Assembly (NCBI RefSeq): GCF_013340205.1
Contig: NZ_BJTG01000002.1
Coordinates: 248,001-312,000, forward strand
Direction of reading: 5' to 3'
DNA length: 64,000 bases
DNA from: Anaeromyxobacter diazotrophicus
GTDB lineage: Bacteria > Myxococcota > Myxococcia > Myxococcales > Anaeromyxobacteraceae
This document shows positions 46,409 to 54,608 of this stretch, piece after piece. Positions within the stretch are counted from its first letter, which is position 1. Each line of letters starts with the position of its first letter. The position numbers and the translations under genes are program-made. The notes beneath the pieces are model-generated. The model worked only from the letters and a program-made list of their open reading frames with translations, made no database searches and was not told where the DNA came from.

Positions 46409-47485
46409 CTAGGAGGAAAGGTATCCATCCTCCGGCGTGCCGGGGCCACCGCCCGGAGGCGGCGTGCGCTCTTCCTTCCGGCCCGCCTTGCGCCCGGGCG
46501 AGCGGGCGCTCCGCCGCCCGCCGGGCGCGCGCCGCCCGCGCTCCGGGGCCGGGCCCGGCGCGGCGCCCACCCCCGCCGCGGGCAGCCGCTGCCTGAGCTT
46601 CAGCACCGGCGCGAAGAGGTCGCCGTCGCGCTCGAAGCGCCGCAGCGCCTCGGCCGCGTCGAACGCGAGCGCGGCGGGGTCGCGCGCCGCGAGCGCGGCC
46701 TCGACCTCCTCCCAGCGCAGCGGGGTGGAGACCGTCGGCCGCTCCTTGGCGCGGAGCGACCAGGCGCAGACGGTGGTCTTGTGCGCGTCGTTCTGGCTCC
46801 AGTCGACGAGGACCTTCCCCGCACGGAGGGCCTTCTTCATCGACGACACCACCAGATCGGGCCGCTCGCGCTCGAGCAGCTCCGCCACCGCCCGGGCGAA
46901 GGGCTTGGTCGCGGCGTACCCGACCGGCGTGTTGAGCGGGACGTACACCTGGAGCCCCTTCGAGCCGGAGGTCTTGGGGAACGAGGCGAGGCCCAGCCGG
47001 TCGAAGAGGCCCTTGAGGACCCGCGCCACCTCGCAGCACTGGACGACGTCGGCCGGCGGCCCCGGATCGAGGTCGAACACGAGCGCCGTCGGGCGGTCCA
47101 CCGCCGGCGCGCGGTGGAGGTACGTGTGCATCTCGAGGTCGGCCAGGTTCACCGCCCAGATGAGCGACGCGAGGTCGTCCACCACGCAGAACCGGATCTC
47201 CTCCTCCTGCACCCCGCTCCAGACGCCGGCCGTCCGGAGCCAGGCCGGACGGTGGGCCGGGCAGCGCTTCTCGTAGAAGTGCGGCCCCTGCGCGCCCTCG
47301 GGGTACCGCTTCAGCGTGAGGGGCCGGTCGCGCAGGTGGGGCAGCAGGGCGGGCGCGATCCGGAGGTAGTAGTCGATCACCTGGCCCTTGGTGAAGCCGG
47401 TGGCCGGGTAGAAGACCTTCTCGAGGTTCGACAGCTCCAGCCGGCGCCCGCCGATCTGCACCTCGACCGCGCGGCGCGCGCTCAC
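46409..47485 (-). CDS. LigD-type NHEJ polymerase/primase
   Basis: A 358-residue archaeo-eukaryotic-primase-like polymerase (LigD POL). It shows GFTKGQVIDYYLRIAPALLPHL, the catalytic FDLDPGP (metal-binding Asp pair), KTSGSKGLQVYVPL and VLVDWSQN. In NHEJ it fills gaps and adds ribonucleotides at breaks. It carries a Lys/Arg/Pro/Gly-rich tail of about 60 residues, possibly a DNA-binding extension. The GTG start overlaps the Ku stop (GTGA), so the two are co-translated. Ligase and phosphoesterase functions lie in the gene at 43909. Confidence 0.9.
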   Translation of the reverse strand: MSARRAVEVQIGGRRLELSNLEKVFYPATGFTKGQVIDYYLRIAPALLPHLRDRPLTLKRYPEGAQGPHFYEKRCPAHRPAWLRTAGVWSGVQEEEIRFCVVDDLASLIWAVNLADLEMHTYLHRAPAVDRPTALVFDLDPGPPADVVQCCEVARVLKGLFDRLGLASFPKTSGSKGLQVYVPLNTPVGYAATKPFARAVAELLERERPDLVVSSMKKALRAGKVLVDWSQNDAHKTTVCAWSLRAKERPTVSTPLRWEEVEAALAARDPAALAFDAAEALRRFERDGDLFAPVLKLRQRLPAAGVGAAPGPAPERGRRAPGGRRSARSPGRKAGRKEERTPPPGGGPGTPEDGYLSS

Positions 47486-48366
47486 GAGCCGCCCCGCTTC
47501 TTGCGGTGGCCGGCGGTGTGCGCCGCCTCGCGCCGCGGCGCGGTCCGGTGCGCCCGGGCCGGCGCGGCCGCCGAGGGTTCCTGGGCCGGGGCCGGGTGGC
47601 GCCGCGCCGCGGCGAGGCTCGCGGCCAGCGCGTCCGCCAGGTTCACCACCTTGGCCGGCGCCTCCTCCGGCGGCGCGACCACCTGCTCCCCGGCCGCCTT
47701 GCGTTCGATCAGCGCCAGGATCTTCTCCCGGTGGGTGTCGTGGTAGCGGGAGGGCTCGAAGCCGGTGGTGAGCGACTCGACCAGCCGCTCCGCCATCTCC
47801 AGCTCGCGCGGGGCCGGCGCGGGGCTCTCCGGGAGCTCGAGCTGGTCGAGGCCCACCACCTCGTCGGCGTGGTTCATGGTGGAGAGCGCCAGCGCGCCGC
47901 CCATGGGGCGGACGCAGCAGAGCGCCTCCTTGCTGCGCAGGACGACCCGCGCGATGCCGACCTTGCCGGTCCGGCGCATGGCGTCGAGCAGGAGCGCGTA
48001 GGCCTTCCCGGCGCCGCGGTCGGGCGCCAGGTAGTAGGTCTGGTCGTAGTAGATGGGGTCGATCTCGGCGAGCTCGACGAAGTCCTGGATCTCGACCGTC
48101 CGGGCGCCCTTCGGATCCGCCGCCTCGAGCTCCTCGCCCGTCACCGTGACGTAGCGGCCCCGCGACAGCTCGTACCCCTTCACGATGTGCTCGTAGGGCA
48201 CCTCGACGTTCTCGGCGGAGCAGAAGCGCTTCAGGTTGATGCGCGCGCCGTCCGCGTCGTGGAGCATGTGGAAGTGCACCTCCTTGTGCGAGATGGCGCT
48301 GAACAGCTTCACCGGGATGTTGACCAGGCCGAAGCTGATCGAGCCGCTCCAGATCGCGCGCGCCAT
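47482..48366 (-). CDS. ku: Ku DNA end-binding protein
   Basis: A 294-residue bacterial Ku homodimer subunit that binds double-strand ends and recruits LigD. It starts with the family signature ARAIWSGSISFGLVNIPVKL and contains LKRFCSAENVEVPYEHIVKGYE and YYDQTYYLAPD. The C-terminal extension is Ala/Arg/Lys-rich (ends HRKKRGGS), typical of DNA-translocating tails. GGGGAGG upstream supports the ATG at 48366. First gene of the ku-polymerase operon. Confidence 0.95.
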   Translation of the reverse strand: MARAIWSGSISFGLVNIPVKLFSAISHKEVHFHMLHDADGARINLKRFCSAENVEVPYEHIVKGYELSRGRYVTVTGEELEAADPKGARTVEIQDFVELAEIDPIYYDQTYYLAPDRGAGKAYALLLDAMRRTGKVGIARVVLRSKEALCCVRPMGGALALSTMNHADEVVGLDQLELPESPAPAPRELEMAERLVESLTTGFEPSRYHDTHREKILALIERKAAGEQVVAPPEEAPAKVVNLADALAASLAAARRHPAPAQEPSAAAPARAHRTAPRREAAHTAGHRKKRGGS

Positions 48367-48517
48367 GGATGCCTCCCCGCCAAAGCTCGATCCGCCGCCT
48401 GCCGCGCGGCAAGGGGCGGGCCGGGCGGGCGTGCGCCCGGACAGGGGCGCGCTCCTCGGGGGATGGCTCCCGCGCCGCGGAGGTCGGGATTAGCGTTTGA
48501 CCGAGGGAGGGAAACAC

Positions 48518-48670
48518 ATGCTGTGGACAGTCACGATCATCCTGTTCGTGTTGTGGGCACTCGGGATGGTGAGCGGCGCGACCATGGGCTGGTGGATCCA
48601 CCTGCTCCTGGTCCTGGCGGTCATCAGCCTCATCTTCGCCGTGATGCGCCGCGGCGCGGCGACGGTCTGA
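48518..48670 (+). CDS. Lmo0937-family two-TM mini-membrane protein
   Basis: A 50-residue protein made of two TM helices separated by a short Gly/Trp turn: TIILFVLWALGMVSG, then MGWWIHLLLVLAVISLIFAVM, ending in RRGAATV. This is the lmo0937-family pattern, common and uncharacterised. The strong GAGGGAGGGA about 8 nt upstream of ATG 48518 supports it as a real gene despite its size. It precedes the M48 protease gene by 15 bp and is divergent from ku. Confidence 0.75.
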   Translation: MLWTVTIILFVLWALGMVSGATMGWWIHLLLVLAVISLIFAVMRRGAATV

Positions 48671-48685
48671 CGAGGGGCCGGCGGC

Positions 48686-49549
48686 GTGTCCAGCTCGGGG
48701 AAGCTCGTCGCCGCCGGCCTCGCGTCGCTGCTCGGGCTCGCCTGCAGCCACGCGCAGCGCGGCAAGGCCGAGACCGCCCTCGCGAAGGCGCTCATCTCGG
48801 ATCAGCAGGAGTCGCAGCTCGGGGTGCAGGTGAAGCAGCAGCTGGAGCAGGAGCAGCACGTGAAGTACCTCCAGGACCCGGCGGTGGTCGGGTTCGTGAA
48901 GGGCATCACCGACAAGATCCTGCCGCTGGCGGAGAAGGAGCGGCCGGGCGTGAAGTGGCAGGTGCACGTCATCGACGACCCGAAGACGGTCAACGCCTTC
49001 GCCACGCCCGGCGGGTACCTGTACGTCTACTCGGGGCTGCTCCTCGCGGCCGACACGCCGGCGGAGGTGGCGGGGGTGCTCTCGCACGAGGCCGGGCACG
49101 TGGTCGCGCGCCACTCCGCCCGGCAGATGGTCGACGCGATGGGCCTCGAGGCGGTCGCGGCGCTGGCGCTGGGGAAGAACCCGAGCGCCCTCTCGCAGGT
49201 GGTGGCGGGCGCGGGCGGGAAGGGGCTCATGCTCGCGAACTCGCGCGAGGACGAGACCGAGGCGGACGAGTACGGTGCGCGCTTCGCGAGCGGCGCCGGC
49301 TACGATCCGCGCGGGCTCATCACCTTCTTCCAGAAGCTCGAGAAGCTCGAGGGCCAGCAGCCCGGGTTCGCGAAGTTCCTGTCCGACCACCCGCCCACGC
49401 CCGACCGCGTCAGCCACCTCGAGCAGTACATCGCCGCGAACCACCTCGCGGGCGCCGGCGGCCGGGACCCCGGGGACCTCCCTGCGGTGAAGGCGAAGAT
49501 CCCGAAGGCGCCGGCCAGCGCGCCGCCTGGCGGCGGGCCGGGGTCGTAG
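48686..49549 (+). CDS. M48-family zinc metalloprotease lipoprotein
   Basis: A 287-residue exported lipoprotein (lipobox LLGLAC, Cys20) with a zinc-protease domain: HEAGH at 134-138, the downstream glutamate in SREDETEADEYGARFA, and FATPGGYLYVYSGLL just before the helix. It resembles LoiP/BepA-like outer-membrane-associated proteases that handle misfolded envelope proteins, but lacks a TPR domain. GTG start at 48686. Follows the mini-membrane gene. Confidence 0.88.
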   Translation: MSSSGKLVAAGLASLLGLACSHAQRGKAETALAKALISDQQESQLGVQVKQQLEQEQHVKYLQDPAVVGFVKGITDKILPLAEKERPGVKWQVHVIDDPKTVNAFATPGGYLYVYSGLLLAADTPAEVAGVLSHEAGHVVARHSARQMVDAMGLEAVAALALGKNPSALSQVVAGAGGKGLMLANSREDETEADEYGARFASGAGYDPRGLITFFQKLEKLEGQQPGFAKFLSDHPPTPDRVSHLEQYIAANHLAGAGGRDPGDLPAVKAKIPKAPASAPPGGGPGS

Positions 49550-49568
49550 CCGCGGCCGGGTCCCGCGC

Positions 49569-49904
49569 TCAGGAGAGCTCGGCCGCGGGCGCCGCGGCCG
49601 TCGCCGGCGAGGCGCGCGCGCCGTCGTCGATCGAGAGGCCGCAGTAGCGGAAGATGCGGAGCTGGTGCTGCCGCAGGCCGCGGAAGCGCACGCGCCGGGG
49701 GGTCTCGTGGAGCGCGTGCGCCACGACGGCGACGCCCAGGTCGGAGAAGTCGCGCACCAGGCTGAAGTCGAGCAGCACGTCCGCCGCCGTCTCGACCTCG
49801 AGCTTCTCCCGGAGGGCCCAGGCGCCGATGCGATCGAAGACGCCCGACATCCGGTAGAGGACGCGCTCTCCGTCCCGCTCGCGGCTGATGTTGCAGTCGG
49901 CCAT
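49569..49904 (-). CDS. STAS-like domain protein
   Basis: A 111-residue protein with an STAS/anti-sigma-antagonist-like core (VLYRMSGVFDRIGAWALREKL, DVLLDFSLVRDFSDLGVAVVAHAL). The usual DSSG phosphorylation motif reads DFSDLG, so the serine is shifted or the switch may be altered. GGAGGAGG lies upstream of ATG 49904. Convergent with the M48 protease gene. No partner kinase is adjacent. Confidence 0.6.
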   Translation of the reverse strand: MADCNISRERDGERVLYRMSGVFDRIGAWALREKLEVETAADVLLDFSLVRDFSDLGVAVVAHALHETPRRVRFRGLRQHQLRIFRYCGLSIDDGARASPATAAAPAAELS

Positions 49905-49975
49905 CCGGCGTCCTCCTCCGGTGCGGTGCGCACCTCTCACGACAGCGTCGCAGACCTCCGCGTCCTCCCCTGGGC

Positions 49976-50002
49976 GAGCCGGTCACGACTCCGTGACGGC
50001 TC
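49976..50002. repeat. Dyad in the 49905-50167 intergenic gap
   Basis: GAGCC-GGTCACG (49976-49987) and CGTGACGGCTC (49992-50002) pair apart from one extra G on the left. The surrounding 263-bp gap contains no gene I can support; the dyad may be a regulator site or a terminator for the downstream minus-strand genes. Confidence 0.4.
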
Positions 50003-50167
50003 GCTGCGCAGGCGCGCGCGAGTCGAGCGCGCTGGCTCGGCAGGTTGATGGGGACGCACCCCGACCATGAGCACGGCCGGCCGACCTGGCAAGCGAGGGA
50101 GCCCGAGCGGGACCTGCGAGGAGCCCGCGAGCGCGGCCACCGCGCTGCGTCAGCGGTCGGTCCGCGC

Positions 50168-50617
50168 TCACGGCCTGGGCGCGGCTTCGCGTCCCTCCGG
50201 CACGGAGCGATACACGCCCTGCGGGTCGATCCCGAGCCGCCGCAGCGTCTCGCGGTCCGGCGCGCCGGTCTGGGCGAGGTGCTCCTGCCCCTGGAAGCGC
50301 CGCAGCGCCGCGCTGGTCGGCTCGTCCAGCTCGCCCGAGGCCGGCTCGCGGAGCAGCCCGCGGGCGCGGAGCGCCTCCTGGATCCGGAGGGCGGAGCCCG
50401 GCTGCATGAGCTCTTCGGGCGACGCCGCGACGGCCGGGTGACCGGCGCGCGCCGGCACGCGCGTCGAGGTCGCCTTGCCGGTGCCGCCCTGCTCCTCCTT
50501 CTTCCCGCGCGCGTGCGCGCCGTCGCTTCGTTCGCTGCCGGGCGCCTCGACGCGCTGGGTGTGCCGGCAGGCGAGCGCCAGGCAGGTGCAGCCGAGGAGC
50601 GCGACGAGGCGCCTCAC
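50168..50617 (-). CDS. Lipoprotein with peptidoglycan-binding-like domain
   Basis: A 149-residue protein: lipobox CLALAC (Cys17), a low-complexity linker, and a C-terminal PG_binding_1-like fold (RIQEALRARGLLREPASGEL, TSAALRRFQGQEHLAQTG). It probably tethers to the outer membrane and binds cell wall. The GTG start at 50617 lies 1 bp after the stop of the DUF748 gene, so both are co-transcribed. Confidence 0.7.
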   Translation of the reverse strand: MRRLVALLGCTCLALACRHTQRVEAPGSERSDGAHARGKKEEQGGTGKATSTRVPARAGHPAVAASPEELMQPGSALRIQEALRARGLLREPASGELDEPTSAALRRFQGQEHLAQTGAPDRETLRRLGIDPQGVYRSVPEGREAAPRP

Positions 50618-50618
50618 C

Positions 50619-51836
50619 TCAGCCGCCGTCCTCTCCCAGCGTGCCGCGCTGGGTCGCCGGCGGCCGGCGCGCCTGCTGCTTCGGGGTCTCGCCGCGCTGC
50701 GCCTGCGGCGGCGGGAGCCGGGCGAAGCTGTCGGAGAGCCCCGCCACGAAGGCGTTCCTCACGACGCCGAGCACGGTGGTCCACACCTGGGCGCCCGGCT
50801 GCCGCACGTCGCCCTCGATGGGGATGGTGGTGGCGACCGCGTTCCGGCCCGGCACGCGGTCCGAGAGCACGTCGATGGCGAGGTCGGCGAGGAGGGCCTT
50901 GAGCCGGTGGCCGAAGCCCGGCTTCGCCTGCTGTACGCCGGGATCCCGCAGGATGGGCCGGATGCCGCCCGAGAGGTGGCCGTCGACCGCCTTGAAGGCG
51001 AGGTTCACGTCGAGCGTACCCTGCGTCGGGGTGAGGCCGGCGGTGGCGGCGAGGAGGGCGCCCAGCTCCGGGAGCGCCAGCCCGGCGAGCCGCGCCTGGC
51101 CGGCGAAGGTGAGCCCCTTCGCCAGCGGGTCGGCCGAGGCGTACAGCGACACGCGGCCCGAGCGCTGGAGCGTGGCGCTCACCGCCAGGATGGACGGCTC
51201 GCCCCGGGCGAGGGCGGCGCGCGTGGCGAAGTTCTCCAGGGTCGCCTCGATGCCGTGGAACCAGAGCTTCGGGTGGCCGGGCACGTGCTCGTCGACCCAG
51301 AGGATCTCGCCGCCGCGCACCTCCGCCCGGTCGAGGCGGAAGGGCACGAACTGGTTCAGCACCTTCGCGAGGTCGATGGGTGCCTCGGCCGGCGGCTTGC
51401 CCCCGGCGCCGCCGGTGGCGTGGATCTCGAGCTTCGCCCGGTCGAGCCCGAGCGCGCCGACCAGGTGCCGGTGGAGCAGCTCCCGCCAGTACAGCCCCGC
51501 CTCGAGCCGCCGCACGGTCAGGTACGGCACCCGCGCGCCGCCCTCGCCGACCTTGTCGACGCGCAGGTCGTGGAGCTCGTAAGAGAGGTGGAGCACGCTC
51601 ACCTCGACCCGCGAAAACGTCCCCCAGATCCCCTTCGTGTGCTCCAGCGCCGCGTGGGTGCGCCGCGCGAGGAGCGGCTCCAGCGCGAGCCGCGCGGCGG
51701 CGAGCAGGGCGAGTAGCAGGAGCAGCGCCAGGCCGAGCCCACGCCACCACCGGTGCAGCCGCCGCGCGGCCCGCCTCCGGCCACCCTGGGCCTCGCCGTC
51801 GGGCCCGGCCGGCGCCCCTGACGCGCCCGTCGTCAT
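50619..51836 (-). CDS. DUF748/AsmA-like envelope protein
   Basis: A 405-residue protein: basic N-terminus, one TM helix at about 33-55 (GLGLALLLLLALLAAARLAL), then a periplasmic beta-rich domain of DUF748 type (VEVSVLHLSYELHDLRVDKV, DLAKVLNQFVPFRLDRAEVR, GTLDVNLAFKAVDGHLSGGI). Family members are AsmA/TamB-like and linked to lipid or protein transport across the periplasm. Here it is followed by a peptidoglycan-binding lipoprotein. Role inferred from family. Confidence 0.75.
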   Translation of the reverse strand: MTTGASGAPAGPDGEAQGGRRRAARRLHRWWRGLGLALLLLLALLAAARLALEPLLARRTHAALEHTKGIWGTFSRVEVSVLHLSYELHDLRVDKVGEGGARVPYLTVRRLEAGLYWRELLHRHLVGALGLDRAKLEIHATGGAGGKPPAEAPIDLAKVLNQFVPFRLDRAEVRGGEILWVDEHVPGHPKLWFHGIEATLENFATRAALARGEPSILAVSATLQRSGRVSLYASADPLAKGLTFAGQARLAGLALPELGALLAATAGLTPTQGTLDVNLAFKAVDGHLSGGIRPILRDPGVQQAKPGFGHRLKALLADLAIDVLSDRVPGRNAVATTIPIEGDVRQPGAQVWTTVLGVVRNAFVAGLSDSFARLPPPQAQRGETPKQQARRPPATQRGTLGEDGG

Positions 51837-51895
51837 CCTGCCGGAAAGATAGCCACGCCCGGACGGCCGCCGGCGCCCGTGCGCCCGCCCGACCG

Positions 51896-52372
51896 TCAGC
51901 CGAAGCGGTAGAAGGCGCCGAGGATGGCCCCGTAGACGAGGTGCGCCGCCAGCACCAGGATCGGCGTCTGGAACCCGTAGTGCAGGCCGAGGAAGCCCGG
52001 CGGCTCGAGCTGCCGCCGCACGTCCGGCCCGTGGTGCTCGCTCGCCATGCGCGGGTGGAGGCCGGGGTACACCGGCAGCACCACGGTGAGCACGAAGAGC
52101 GCGTGCACCGCCCCCATCGCCGCGCCGCGGAGGAGCCCACCCCCGCCCCAGGCCCGGAACAGCGCCAGGTAGAGGAGCGCGAACGCCCAGCCGTTCAGGA
52201 GGTGGATCGCCACCCCGATCACCTTGGCGCGGTCGCGGTGGCCGGTGAAGAGCGTCCCGAGGAGGAAGGGGATGCTCATCCGCGTCAGGCCGAACCCCTG
52301 CCCGCCGGCCAGGATCGTGGTGAGGACGACGGTGGCGGCGAACCCCCACAGCACCCATTCCCCGAGGCTCAC
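51896..52372 (-). CDS. Four-TM membrane protein of unknown function
   Basis: A 158-residue protein with four hydrophobic helices (VLWGFAATVVLTTILAG, VIGVAIHLLNGWAFALLYLAL, AAMGAVHALFVLTVVLPVY, TPILVLAAHLVYGAILGAFY). The GTG start at 52372 overlaps the TGA of the GH15 gene (GTGA), so it is co-translated with it. No known motif; might act in envelope handling of the same substrate, but there is no direct evidence. Confidence 0.65.
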   Translation of the reverse strand: MSLGEWVLWGFAATVVLTTILAGGQGFGLTRMSIPFLLGTLFTGHRDRAKVIGVAIHLLNGWAFALLYLALFRAWGGGGLLRGAAMGAVHALFVLTVVLPVYPGLHPRMASEHHGPDVRRQLEPPGFLGLHYGFQTPILVLAAHLVYGAILGAFYRFG

Positions 52373-54261
52373 GAGTGGACCTCCTCGCCGGTCCCGGCGC
52401 CCCCGCCGTCGGCCTCCGGCAGGTGGCGCTGGTGCGAGAGCTGCTCGGCGCCGGTGAGCCGGTTCTGCAGGGTGAGGCAGGCGTTCACGAGGCCGATGTG
52501 GGTGAAGGCCTGGGGGAAGTTGCCGAGCGCCTCGCCGGTCGCGGGATCGACCTCCTCCGCGAACAGGCCGAGGTCGTTCGCGGTGGCGAGCAGCGCCGCG
52601 ATGCGCGCCTCGGCCTCGGCCGCCGTGCCGCCGCCCAGCGCGAGGTACTCGGCGGCCCAGAAGCCGCAGATCCCGAAGGCGCCCTCCCGCCAGGCCGGGT
52701 CGCGCCGGCGGTGACGGTACAGCAGCCCGCGCCCCGCCCCGAGCTGCTCCTCCACGCGCCGGTAGGTGGCGCGCATGCGCGGCGCTCCGGCCGGCAGGTA
52801 GCCGTACCAGGGCAGCTGGAGGAGCGCGGCGTCCACCTCCTGCCCGCCGAAGGTCCCGGTGTAGCTCTGCAGGGCGTCGCTCCACGCCTCCCGCTCGATC
52901 GCCTCCCGCAGCGCGGCGCGCTCGCGCGCCAGGGCGCCCCGCGCGACGCGGGGGAGGTGGCCCGCCGCGGCGAGCGTGAGCACCCGGTCGAGGGCGGCCC
53001 AGCACAGCACCTTGGAGTGGGTGTGGTGCTCGCGCCCGCCGCGCGGCTCCCACAGCCCCTCGTCGGGCTCGCGCCAGTGCCGGCACACGTAGTCGCCGAA
53101 GGCGGTCAGCATGCGGGCGGTGTCGCGGTCGATGGAGCCCTCGGTGCGCACGAGCTGCGCCGCGGCGTCCAGCACCTCCCCGTACACGTCGAGCTGCACC
53201 TGGTCGCGCGCGGCGTTGCCGGTCCGCACCGGGCGCGAGCCGCGGTAGCCGGGCAGGGGGAGCTCGCGCTCGGCCGGCGGGCGGCGCCCGTAGACGTCGT
53301 AGAGGATGTCGAGCGCGGGCCGGGTGAGCCGGGTCGAGTGCAAGAGCCACCCCAGGAACGCCTCCGCCTCCTCGGCGTGGCCGAGCCCGAAGAGCGCCCG
53401 CACCGTGAGCGAGGCGTCCCGGAGCCAGCAGTACCGATAATCCCAGTTGAGGGACCCGCCCACCTGCTCCGGGAGCGAGGTGGTCGCCGCCGCCACGATG
53501 GCGCCGGAGGGCGAGTGCGCGAGCAGCTTGAGCGTGAGCGCGCTCCGCCGCACCTCCTCCTGGAACGGCCCGCAGTACCTCGTGCGCGCCGACCAGCGCG
53601 CCCAGGCCCGCGCCGTCCGCGCCAGGCGCTCCTCGGCCGCGGCCCCGAGCGGCGGCAGCACCGCCGGCGACTCGGTGGCGTGGGTGAAGGAGAACCGCGC
53701 CGTCTCGCCCGCCCGCAGGCGCAGGCGCGTCCGCACCCCGCCCCCGGGCGCGAGCGGCAGGCGCGGCTCCCCGCGCAGCGCGAAGAGCTCGGCCGCGCTC
53801 GACAGGCGCAGCCCGAGCGCCCCGGCGTCGCGCCACCGGACCGGCGCCGCGCCGAAGCGAGGGCGGGCCGCCAGCACCACCTCCAGCTCCACCTCGCCCC
53901 GCTCGCAGCGCGCCAGGCGCAGGAGCTCGCGCTCGGCGTGGAGCCCGGCCGCGCCGCCGTCCGCGTCGCCGAGCGGCATGAGGTCGACGAGCGTCAGCGC
54001 GCCGGCCGCGGACTCGAAGCGCGTCTCGAGGACGTTGGTGCCGGGGAGGTACCGGCGCGAGGAGGGCCACCCGCTCGCCGGCGCGACGGTGAAGTGCCCG
54101 CCCGCGGCGGGGTCGAGCAGGCGGTCGAAGACGGCCGGGCTGTCGAAGCGCGGCCAGCACAGCCAGTCGACGCACCCCTGCCGCGTGACCAGCGCCGTCG
54201 ACCGGCCGTCCCCGAGGACGGCGTGATCGCCGATGGCGGGCTCGCGGGCGCGGTCTACCAG
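52369..54261 (-). CDS. GH15 glucoamylase/trehalase-type glycoside hydrolase
   Basis: About 630 residues. The N-terminal beta-sandwich contains IGDHAVLGDGRSTALVTRQG and DWLCWPRFDSPAVFDRLL; the (alpha/alpha)6 catalytic domain has SLNWDYRYCWLRDASLT and the general acid Glu in EPDEGLWEPRGG. It would hydrolyse alpha-glucosidic links (glucoamylase- or trehalase-like). Conserved sequence extends well upstream of the first in-frame ATG (53979), yet no ATG, GTG or TTG lies in that extension. A CTG at 54259-54261 has GGAGG 8 nt before it, and I propose it as the start. This start lies inside the left 27-bp repeat of the neighbouring island. Confidence 0.82.
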   Translation of the reverse strand: MVDRAREPAIGDHAVLGDGRSTALVTRQGCVDWLCWPRFDSPAVFDRLLDPAAGGHFTVAPASGWPSSRRYLPGTNVLETRFESAAGALTLVDLMPLGDADGGAAGLHAERELLRLARCERGEVELEVVLAARPRFGAAPVRWRDAGALGLRLSSAAELFALRGEPRLPLAPGGGVRTRLRLRAGETARFSFTHATESPAVLPPLGAAAEERLARTARAWARWSARTRYCGPFQEEVRRSALTLKLLAHSPSGAIVAAATTSLPEQVGGSLNWDYRYCWLRDASLTVRALFGLGHAEEAEAFLGWLLHSTRLTRPALDILYDVYGRRPPAERELPLPGYRGSRPVRTGNAARDQVQLDVYGEVLDAAAQLVRTEGSIDRDTARMLTAFGDYVCRHWREPDEGLWEPRGGREHHTHSKVLCWAALDRVLTLAAAGHLPRVARGALARERAALREAIEREAWSDALQSYTGTFGGQEVDAALLQLPWYGYLPAGAPRMRATYRRVEEQLGAGRGLLYRHRRRDPAWREGAFGICGFWAAEYLALGGGTAAEAEARIAALLATANDLGLFAEEVDPATGEALGNFPQAFTHIGLVNACLTLQNRLTGAEQLSHQRHLPEADGGGAGTGEEVHS

Positions 54262-54281
54262 CTCCCGAACCTCCGCCGGGC
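54255..54281. repeat. Left 27-bp direct repeat (attL-like)
   Basis: Identical to 58683-58709 in the same orientation; flanking bases differ on both sides. On the minus strand it spells the last eight codons plus stop of an acetyl-CoA hydrolase (R-R-F-G-S-W-stop at the end), a fragment with no gene in front of it here. It includes the GGAGG used by the GH15 gene. Confidence 0.7.
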
Positions 54282-54608
54282 TAGGTTCACGGAACCGCTG
54301 CGGCAGTAGGGCATGCGTTGGTGGCTGGCGGCCCGGGATGAAGCCGTGCGGCCGAGCCCCACCGCCGACGCCGGCCGGCGGCGCGTACCAGGAGGGCGGC
54401 GGAGGGTGGGCTGCACGTCCGCTTCATGGCGGGCGGGGAGTGCGCGCGCAACGGCAGCGCCAGTCCCTCCAGAGCGGCCGCGGCGAGGCGATCGCGGGCC
54501 GGAGGGCGTGGGGCGGTGCGCGCCCTCGCGGCAGTGCGGGAGCGGCCTGACGCCGGTCAGCGTCGGCGCGAGCGCCGCGGCGTACCGTCACCCCAGGAGG
54601 GCCGCTCC
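54282..54608. other. Left end of the island, non-coding
   Basis: 327 bp with no supported gene. It contains CCCGGGATGAAGCCGTGC (54332-54349), one mismatch from 58536-58553 at the other end, and GTACCAGG (54385-54392), also found at 58566-58573. ATGAAGC (54338-54344) and GCTTCAT (54421-54427) form a dyad. AGGAGG precedes the ATG at 54609. Confidence 0.5.

Noticed and set aside
46409-49933. A 1174-codon open frame on the minus strand
   Set aside because: Only its last third (from 47485) is the LigD polymerase. The rest runs antisense through ku and the M48 protease gene and has no protein-like content; long open antisense frames are expected at this GC level.
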